29,774 bases of DNA from assembly GCA_910577845.1 (NCBI GenBank), contig CAJTNA010000018.1, positions 1-29,774 of the forward strand, read 5' to 3'. Position numbers and translations under genes: made by a program. The notes under the pieces are model-generated. The model saw nothing but the letters and a program-made list of their open reading frames with translations, searched no databases and was not told the DNA's origin. Shown piece by piece: positions 24,817 to 29,774 of the stretch; the first letter of the stretch is position 1, and each line of letters begins with the position of its first letter. Origin of the DNA: an uncultured Christensenella sp. GTDB lineage: Bacteria > Bacillota > Clostridia > Christensenellales > UBA3700.

Positions 24817-26805
24817 ATGAAAGAGTTAAAAGAAATTTTAAAACACAGAATATTTAGAACGATTTTGCTTGTATTTATTGACATAGCTACAGTGTTGGCT
24901 TGTTTTTATACAGCATTTTTTTTGACATTGCGAATTTTTTATAAAAATATTTATTTTGGTAATTTCAATCATCTTTTACTTGCAAGCCTTGCAATTGTAA
25001 TTCTTACTGTAATATTTTTCTTTATCTTTGGCGTATATAAAGTTATTTGGCATTTTGCAAAACCTGGGCATTACTTAAAAATATTTATGGCAATAGTTTG
25101 CTCTACTTTTATTTTTAGCATTATTGATTATACTTGGTGGAAGTTATTAACCGCTGCTTTTAAAGATTTTTCTCAAAACATAATTTCATATAGTAACACT
25201 CTTCCAATTTATGTTTTGTTTATGTTTTTAACTACATCTGCGTTTGTATTCGGTCGTATAGCATATCAATCTTTAAAAATGCTCAAGTATGATAAAACAT
25301 TGATTGAACGCAAAAAAGGTAAACTTAGAACAATGATTATTGGTGCAGGCTTTACTGGTAATCACGTTTTAGACGAACTTAATATAACAAATTCTCAATA
25401 TATGCCAGTTTGTTTTTTAGATGACAATGTATCTTTATTAAATGGTAGTATTAATAACATTGTTGTTGCTGGTAAAATTGAAAATATCAAGCATTACTGC
25501 AAGAAGTTTGATATTGATTTGATTATTTTTGCTATTCCATCTTTATCAGGTGATAGACGCACTGCTATTTTGAAAGAATGTTCAGAAACTGGTAGAAAAG
25601 TAAAGGTTATCCCTGCTTTGGCAGAAATTGTAGAAAACGATTCATTTGTAGGTCAAATGCGTGATGTAAATGTGGTTGACTTACTAGGTAGAGAACAAAT
25701 TAAATTTGAAAAGAAAGGTATACGTGATTATATTGCTGGCAAAACTGTAATGGTAACTGGTGGTGGCGGTTCAATTGGTAGTGAGCTATGTAGACAAATC
25801 GCAACATTTAATCCTAAACGTATAGTAATTGTTGAGATTTATGAGAATTGTGCTTATTCTATCCAGCAAGAAATGAAAAGACGTAATGTTAAATTCGATT
25901 TTGAGGTGGAAATTTTATCTGTAACAGATTTTGATAAGGTTGAGGAAATATACAAACAATATCATCCAGAAATCGTCTTCCACGCAGCAGCACATAAGCA
26001 CGTTCCATTAATGGAAACTAATCCAGAAGAAGCAGTTAAAAATAATGTTTATGGCACATACAATGTTGTAAAGCTAGCAGATAAATATAATGTAGAAAAA
26101 TTTATCCTTATAAGTACAGATAAAGCAGTTAATCCTACAAATGTAATGGGGGCAACTAAACGTTGTTGTGAAATGATTTTACAAACAATGTCAAAACAAT
26201 CTAAAAAAACTAAGTTTGCAGCTGTTAGATTTGGTAATGTTTTAGGTTCAAATGGCTCTGTTATCCCACTATTTAAAAAGCAAATTGAAAATGGCGGTCC
26301 AGTTACTGTAACACATAAAGATATTATAAGATACTTTATGACTATTCCAGAGGCAGTAAGTTTGGTTTTGCAAGCTGGTGCTTATGCAGAGTCCGGTGAA
26401 ACTTTTGTATTGGATATGGGTGAGCAAGTCAAAATTGTAACTTTGGCTGAAAACTTAATTCGTGCAATGGGATATACTCCTTATGTGGATATAGATATTA
26501 AGTTTACAGGTTTGCGTCCAGGTGAAAAATTGTATGAAGAATTACTTATGGGTGAGGAAGGTTTAAGAAAAACCGCTAATGATAAAATTTTTATAGGTAA
26601 GCAAATTGATATTGATGAACAATTATTCTATAAAAGTTTAAAAGAAATGGAAAAAATTTGTCAGACTAATGACAAAACAGCTGTTGTTAATAAACTTAAG
26701 GATTTAGTTCCAACATTTAAACATGATGAGGTACAATTTAACAAAATGCAAGAACATACAAAACAAATAATGCTTGAGTTTAGTAAAATAGAAAATAATG
26801 TTTAA
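24817..26805 (+). CDS. Membrane-bound CapD/PglF-type nucleotide-sugar 4,6-dehydratase
   Basis: Polysaccharide biosynthesis protein of 662 residues. Four predicted membrane helices occupy about residues 16-40, 54-74, 87-107 and 128-147. A CoA-binding-like Rossmann domain follows (RTMIIGAGFTGN near 171-182), and then the SDR dehydratase domain with VTGGGGSIGSEL (313-324). The active-site region is STDKAVNPTNVMGATKR, with D435/K436 and methionine 444 in place of the SDR tyrosine before K448, exactly as in PglF/FlaA1-type UDP-GlcNAc 4,6-dehydratases. It should make a UDP-4-keto-6-deoxy sugar for surface glycans. It stands alone between two terminators. AAAGGT gives a weak, distant ribosome site. 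No glycan cluster is adjacent. Confidence 0.9.
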   Translation: MKELKEILKHRIFRTILLVFIDIATVLACFYTAFFLTLRIFYKNIYFGNFNHLLLASLAIVILTVIFFFIFGVYKVIWHFAKPGHYLKIFMAIVCSTFIFSIIDYTWWKLLTAAFKDFSQNIISYSNTLPIYVLFMFLTTSAFVFGRIAYQSLKMLKYDKTLIERKKGKLRTMIIGAGFTGNHVLDELNITNSQYMPVCFLDDNVSLLNGSINNIVVAGKIENIKHYCKKFDIDLIIFAIPSLSGDRRTAILKECSETGRKVKVIPALAEIVENDSFVGQMRDVNVVDLLGREQIKFEKKGIRDYIAGKTVMVTGGGGSIGSELCRQIATFNPKRIVIVEIYENCAYSIQQEMKRRNVKFDFEVEILSVTDFDKVEEIYKQYHPEIVFHAAAHKHVPLMETNPEEAVKNNVYGTYNVVKLADKYNVEKFILISTDKAVNPTNVMGATKRCCEMILQTMSKQSKKTKFAAVRFGNVLGSNGSVIPLFKKQIENGGPVTVTHKDIIRYFMTIPEAVSLVLQAGAYAESGETFVLDMGEQVKIVTLAENLIRAMGYTPYVDIDIKFTGLRPGEKLYEELLMGEEGLRKTANDKIFIGKQIDIDEQLFYKSLKEMEKICQTNDKTAVVNKLKDLVPTFKHDEVQFNKMQEHTKQIMLEFSKIENNV

Positions 26806-26818
26806 TGCAATAACAAAA

Positions 26819-26860
26819 TTAAAAATGGTCGTTTATTTGACCATTTTTAAGTGTTTTTTT
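26819..26860 (+). terminator. Terminator after the capD-like gene
   Basis: TTAAAAATGGTC and GACCATTTTTAA form a 12-bp perfect stem around GTTTATTT, followed by GTG and seven Ts. Its 3' part closely resembles that of the tRNA terminator at 27136. Confidence 0.88.
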
Positions 26861-27008
26861 AAATTAAGTTCACAATGTTATAATTAATGCATATACTAAA
26901 ATGTAGCACAAAAAATATATTGTTTAAATAATAAATTTAGTCAAGTAATCAAGAAATTTTATATAAAAGTTAAAATGTTGAAATTTTTAAAAATTTTCTA
27001 AAAAACGC

Positions 27009-27037
27009 TTGACAAAGCGAGTTATTTTTATTATACT
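27009..27037 (+). promoter_or_regulatory. Strong promoter of tRNA-Asn
   Basis: Consensus -35 TTGACA (27009-27014), a 17-nt spacer and -10 TATACT (27032-27037), ending 21 nt before the tRNA. This is the best promoter match in the window. Confidence 0.85.
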
Positions 27038-27058
27038 ATGTGAGTACAACAAAGAAAT

Positions 27059-27134
27059 GCCTTAATAGCTCAGTCGGTAGAGCATTCGGCTGTTAACCGA
27101 AGTGTCACAGGTTCGAGTCCTGTTTGAGGCGCCA
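27059..27134 (+). tRNA. tRNA-Asn (anticodon GTT), CCA encoded
   Basis: The cloverleaf folds fully: acceptor GCCTTAA/TTGAGGC (one T-G pair), D arm GCTC...GAGC, anticodon stem TTCGG/CCGAA with loop CTGTTAA, and T arm ACAGG-TTCGAGT-CCTGT. Discriminator G and CCA are encoded. Total 76 nt. The 3' end faces the integrase gene, so this tRNA is the likely attachment site of the element to its right. Confidence 0.97.
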
Positions 27135-27135
27135 T

Positions 27136-27168
27136 AATGGCTAAAAATTGCAGTTTTTAGCCATTTTT
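27136..27168 (+). terminator. Terminator directly after tRNA-Asn
   Basis: AATGGCTAAAAA (27136-27147) and TTTTTAGCCATT (27154-27165) form a perfect 12-bp stem with a 6-nt loop, followed by Ts and a further run of seven Ts at 27174-27180. Confidence 0.85.
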
Positions 27169-27195
27169 AATGCTTTTTTTGGCATTGGTGTGTAT

Positions 27196-27231
27196 GAAAT
27201 TGCCCTTTTTAAGGGCAGTTTCTTTTTTTTT
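27196..27231 (+). terminator. Second tandem terminator after tRNA-Asn
   Basis: GAAATTGCCCTT and AAGGGCAGTTTC form a 12-bp stem (one T-G wobble) around TTT, followed by nine Ts. It would stop any readthrough from the tRNA promoter into the antisense side of the integrase gene. Confidence 0.8.
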
Positions 27232-27240
27232 GCTAAAAAA

Positions 27241-27288
27241 GTTGGGTCAAAAGTTGGGTCAAAAGTTGGGTCAAAAGTTGGGTCAAAA
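27241..27288. repeat. Four exact 12-bp tandem repeats, likely integrase arm sites
   Basis: GTTGGGTCAAAA is repeated four times without error, between the tRNA and the 3' end of the integrase gene. The integrase has an N-terminal arm-binding domain, and such integrases bind short directly repeated sites near att. The role is inferred from this placement. The frames that cross it (VGSK and LGQK repeats) have no ribosome site and are not counted as genes. Confidence 0.8.
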
Positions 27289-27304
27289 ACAAAAAGTGAA
27301 CAAA

Positions 27305-28447
27305 CTATATTTTTTCTGCAAATTCTTGCTCCAATTTATCATTGCTTACATGTGAATATATATCAGCAGTAGTCTTGTAATTGCTATGTCCTAGCCAATA
27401 CTGAACATATTTCATTGGTATGCCTTTTTCAATACACCTTGTAGCAAATGTATGTCTTAAATCGTGTAATTTATGGTTTGGTAACCCTGATAACCTTATA
27501 AATGACCTTGTAATACTGCAAGGGTTGCAATATTCAAATACATTGCCTTTTTCTTTTATATCAAAAGTTGATAGCAATTTTTTTAGATTCGCAAATATTG
27601 GAATTATTCTGTCCGATTTTTCGGTTTTTGTTCCCCGTATATGTATTTTGTTGTTTTGCCAATCTATATCTTCCCATTGCAAGGTGAGTGCCTCATTTCT
27701 ACGCATTCCAGAATAAAGTAATAACAATAATATTGGTTCAGAAGCGTGTCCTTTAATATTTTGTAAAAATATGCTTTCTTCCTCAATTGTTAAAGCATTT
27801 CCAGCAACTCTAGTATGCTTTGGTCGTTTAATGTACTTGCAAGGGTTTTCTTTTAAGTGCTTATTAATTACAGCACATTCCAAAGCTTCATTTAAAAAAT
27901 TATAAACAGTTACTCTAGTTCTTGGCTTGTTTTGCAGTTTAACAAGTAATTCTTGTATGTCATTTGCTGTAATCTTAGTAAGTTCTTTGTCTGTTATATT
28001 TGGTTTTATATGTAATCTAACAGCAACCTCATTTTCTTTTGATTTGTTTTCAGCTTTGTATGTTATTAAAAAATAGTCTAACCATTCGTGTAATTTTTTC
28101 TTAATTTCAACTTTTGGCTTCTTTTTCCCATATTGTTCTTTTAATTTGTCGTAACATTCTTTTTGGGTGTTGGCGTAAACTGAATATTTTACACCATCTT
28201 GTTGCCACCGTGCTTCCCATCGATTGTCAGCACGTTTTCGCAACTTTATTCCTTTATATTGCATTGGTGTGTTTCCTCCGTTGTTAGAATTCCACACCGA
28301 TTCAAAGCTTAATCGCAGTTGACTACGATTAACATCGTAGGCTTTATTTTCGCCTTTACGTTCGCCAATATACATTTTAAGTGCTAATATCTCTTGATAT
28401 TGCCGTTCAATGTACTTGTCTAAAAATGCTATCTCTATATCTCTCAT
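27305..28447 (-). CDS. int: Tyrosine-type site-specific integrase
   Basis: Tyrosine recombinase of 380 residues. An AP2-like arm-DNA-binding domain is at about residues 63-108 (YKGIKLRKRADNRWEARW), a SAM-like core-binding domain at about 115-210, and the catalytic domain from about 215. All active-site residues are visible: R249 in SGMRRNEAL, K274 in GTKTEKSDR, H328/R331 in HDLRHTFATR, H354 in LGHSN, and Y364 in ADIYSHV. The first 50 residues are an additional helical segment. The start is supported by AAGGAGA eight nt upstream, although that site lies in a hairpin loop. Transcription runs toward tRNA-Asn. It should catalyse integration, probably at the tRNA 3' end. Confidence 0.93.
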   Translation of the reverse strand: MRDIEIAFLDKYIERQYQEILALKMYIGERKGENKAYDVNRSQLRLSFESVWNSNNGGNTPMQYKGIKLRKRADNRWEARWQQDGVKYSVYANTQKECYDKLKEQYGKKKPKVEIKKKLHEWLDYFLITYKAENKSKENEVAVRLHIKPNITDKELTKITANDIQELLVKLQNKPRTRVTVYNFLNEALECAVINKHLKENPCKYIKRPKHTRVAGNALTIEEESIFLQNIKGHASEPILLLLLYSGMRRNEALTLQWEDIDWQNNKIHIRGTKTEKSDRIIPIFANLKKLLSTFDIKEKGNVFEYCNPCSITRSFIRLSGLPNHKLHDLRHTFATRCIEKGIPMKYVQYWLGHSNYKTTADIYSHVSNDKLEQEFAEKI

Positions 28448-28468
28448 AGCAAAAATCTCCTTTTTGCT
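28448..28468 (-). promoter_or_regulatory. Hairpin holding the integrase ribosome binding site in its loop
   Basis: On the minus strand AGCAAAAA and TTTTTGCT form a perfect 8-bp stem with GGAGA as the 5-nt loop, and the ATG follows immediately after the stem. This is unusual and could limit integrase translation. Confidence 0.55.
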
Positions 28469-28525
28469 TTTAGGATAGCATTTATTTATTGTTTTCTTTA
28501 AAATTTTAAAATTCTATAAACTTTA

Positions 28526-28990
28526 TCACTTCTCTTTTATTAAACTATGCCTATTAAAAAGACACTCAATATTATCTTTTGTAACAGTTATAGTTACTTC
28601 GTCATAATCTGGAGCGTTTTTATCTCTTACAATATAATCAAATAATAAGTAGTATCTTACATACGCATTACCTTCTAATGTTGTTCCGTGACTAATTTTA
28701 TCAATAGTGTAATATCCATAAGATACATAAAATTCAGTACTTGTTTGAATATTATCACCATTTTTATAAAAATCATCATTATAACGAACTACAAAAGTTT
28801 TTGTATTATCATTTATTGATTCTTCGTATAATTCTAAACCCCAAGAACTATATGAATACATACTTCCGCCAGCTGTAGTATAGTAACCATTTATATCAGC
28901 ATTTTTCCAGTCATTTTTGCTACAAGCTGAAAGTGAGAAACATAGTGTAAGAATAATTACACTTATTGTTAATGTTAATAGTTTTTTCAT
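28526..28990 (-). CDS. Small lipoprotein in the lysogeny-like module
   Basis: A 154-residue protein with a lipoprotein signal: MKK, a hydrophobic stretch to about residue 20, and the lipobox LSAC with C23 as the lipidated cysteine. The mature part is polar and rich in Tyr, Asn and Asp (for example YVSYGYYTIDK) with alternating beta-like segments; I recognise no named domain. GGTAGGT precedes the ATG. It lies between the integrase and the repressor, 48 nt downstream of the latter, so it is probably expressed from the repressor promoter in the integrated state. In Streptococcus thermophilus phage TP-J34 the lipoprotein Ltp at this position blocks superinfection. A similar role is possible here on position and size only; no sequence similarity is claimed. 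Confidence 0.75.
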   Translation of the reverse strand: MKKLLTLTISVIILTLCFSLSACSKNDWKNADINGYYTTAGGSMYSYSSWGLELYEESINDNTKTFVVRYNDDFYKNGDNIQTSTEFYVSYGYYTIDKISHGTTLEGNAYVRYYLLFDYIVRDKNAPDYDEVTITVTKDNIECLFNRHSLIKEK

Positions 28991-29038
28991 TTTTTACCTA
29001 CCTTTGTTTTGAATTTGATACAATAAATGTACCTTGTA

Positions 29039-29557
29039 TTAGCCAATATTATTTAAGTTTTTGTTATTTGTGAAATCTTGATTATTACTTTGTGTATTTG
29101 CTTTAGAATATTTGTGAGAAAATAGCTCTTTTCTAAAACCATTAATAAAGCCAACAACCTCTGCACGTTCAATATCGGATAAATCAGAAATATCAACTAT
29201 ATTTTGAGAATTAGTAATTTTATAGTTATCTTTGTTGGCTAGATAGTTTGCGTAGCTTACTAATTCTTGTTTTTTTTCACTATTCATTAATCTAAGTTGC
29301 TGTACAACATAATTTTCTGTTTCAGTTAAAGAATTATTCTGTACATTGCCAATATCATCACTAACACCTAATAAATAATCTGTTGATACTTTAAAAAATT
29401 TAGCTATTTTGACTAAATTATATATATCTGGTTCTGTTACACCATTAACATATCTGCTAATACTTTGCTGAGAATTATTTAAAATATTTGCTAGTTCATA
29501 TTGTGAAATATTATTGATTTTTAATAATTCTTTTAGATTTTCATTAAAATTTTGCAT
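29039..29557 (-). CDS. XRE-family (Cro/CI-like) repressor
   Basis: A 172-residue transcription regulator with an N-terminal HTH_3 domain, about residues 4-60: LKELLKINNISQYELANIL, then the recognition region NNSQQSISRYVNGV, and STDYLLGVSDD at the end. The C-terminal half is helical and charged with no peptidase (LexA/CI Ser-Lys) motif visible, so control by RecA-driven self-cleavage is not suggested. I start it at the ATG at 29557 because GGAGG lies 8 nt upstream; an in-frame TTG at 29572 falls at the ribosome site itself. It faces a divergent promoter region with repeated TGAGT half-sites, its probable operators. It likely maintains the integrated state. Confidence 0.87.
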   Translation of the reverse strand: MQNFNENLKELLKINNISQYELANILNNSQQSISRYVNGVTEPDIYNLVKIAKFFKVSTDYLLGVSDDIGNVQNNSLTETENYVVQQLRLMNSEKKQELVSYANYLANKDNYKITNSQNIVDISDLSDIERAEVVGFINGFRKELFSHKYSKANTQSNNQDFTNNKNLNNIG

Positions 29558-29592
29558 GTTTTTAACCTCCAAATATAATTTTACACAAAAAT

Positions 29593-29677
29593 TGAGTAAA
29601 AAACTATTGACAATTCAAAAAATGAGTGATATTATAAAATAAACTCAATAAGTGAGTAAAAGAGCAAGTTTTTACTC
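29593..29677. promoter_or_regulatory. Divergent promoters with repressor operator half-sites
   Basis: Rightward: -35 TTGACA (29607-29612), 17 nt, -10 TATTAT (29630-29635). Leftward, for the repressor: -35 TTACTC (29659-29654), 17 nt, -10 TATAAT (29636-29631). The two -10 boxes overlap by five bases. Half-site TGAGT occurs at 29593-29597, 29623-29627 and 29653-29657, exactly 30 bp apart, and as ACTCA at 29643-29647. ACTCA-ATAAG-TGAGT is a dyad over the leftward -35. GAGTAAAA/TTTTACTC (29654-29677) is a perfect 8-bp dyad with an 8-nt spacer. This looks like a cI/cro-type switch. Confidence 0.65.
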
Positions 29678-29774
29678 TTTCTGACAATATTTAATCTCCA
29701 GTGTGCGTTTGTTAGTATCGCATTGAATAACTACAAAAGTGTGCAGCACAAATGAACGGTTGTTATTTTGAATG
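29678..29774. other. Right edge, no gene resolved
   Basis: The rightward promoter should drive a gene that starts at or beyond the edge. An ATG at 29752 opens a frame of seven codons to the end, but it has no ribosome binding site, so I do not call it. Confidence 0.3.

Larger units (their letters stand above)
27135..29774. mobile_element. Left end of an integrated phage or integrative element at tRNA-Asn (partial)
   Basis: The evidence is combined: an intact tRNA whose 3' end abuts foreign-type DNA, tandem repeats, a tyrosine integrase reading toward the tRNA, a lipoprotein, an XRE repressor and a divergent operator region. The right end is outside the window, so phage, ICE and satellite cannot be told apart. 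The attL core is expected in the tRNA 3' half (about 27100-27134), but its second copy cannot be seen here. Confidence 0.75.

Noticed and set aside
27241..27288. CRISPR array
   Set aside because: The units are adjacent 12-mers with no spacers and there are no cas genes.
27148..27372. Two overlapping frames encoding VGSK or LGQK tandem repeats
   Set aside because: They arise from the 12-bp DNA repeat, start inside terminators and have no ribosome binding site.
27182..28272. Direct repeat GCATTGGTGTGT at 27182 and 28261 as att core
   Set aside because: A 12-base match within a 30-kb AT-rich window is expected by chance, and the second copy lies inside the integrase gene.

Overview
This window comes from a strongly AT-rich bacterial chromosome that uses the standard bacterial code (TGA acts as a stop). 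Gene content and order point to the low-GC Bacillota, most likely an uncultured clostridial lineage. The clues are a yaaO-tmk-holB-yaaT-yabB type cluster like that of Bacillus subtilis, RNase J, a YrrM/YrrO-type tRNA-modification pair, PyrK-dependent dihydroorotate dehydrogenase, clear AGGAGG-type ribosome binding sites and a dockerin-like secreted protein. I cannot name a genus.

Layout. Positions 1-450 hold the C-terminus of a large secreted protein with an EF-hand/dockerin-like module. A gene-free stretch with hairpins follows (451-984). A minus-strand housekeeping operon (985-5683) encodes an Orn/Lys/Arg-decarboxylase-like protein (yaaO type), thymidylate kinase, DNA polymerase III delta', the RicT/PSP1 protein and the tRNA1(Val) adenine methyltransferase. 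Back-to-back promoters lie between it and a plus-strand operon (6015-13022): RNase J, tRNA ho5U methyltransferase, U32 family hydroxylation protein, a GT28 glycosyltransferase, a Dabb protein, cyclophilin and AsnRS. Next is a GH31 glycosidase split by a one-base deletion (13263-15484).

A pyrimidine biosynthesis cluster follows (15653-24318): pyrB, pyrC, pyrF, carB, pyrK and pyrD. carA, pyrE and pyrR are not in the window. The pyrB leader is the most interesting regulatory sequence here. It has a well-formed promoter and a strong intrinsic terminator 14 nt before the pyrB start. An 11-bp long-range pairing could act as antiterminator, a promoter-proximal hairpin runs into eight Ts, and a reading frame crosses the terminator and overlaps the pyrB start. 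After a strong terminator comes a membrane-bound CapD/PglF-type nucleotide-sugar dehydratase.

The right end (27059-29774) is the start of an integrated mobile element next to an intact tRNA-Asn gene. It carries two terminators, four 12-bp tandem repeats that look like integrase arm sites, a tyrosine integrase, a small lipoprotein, and an XRE repressor facing a divergent promoter region with repeated TGAGT half-sites. The int-lipoprotein-repressor order matches temperate-phage lysogeny modules in which the lipoprotein gives superinfection exclusion. The element continues beyond the window.
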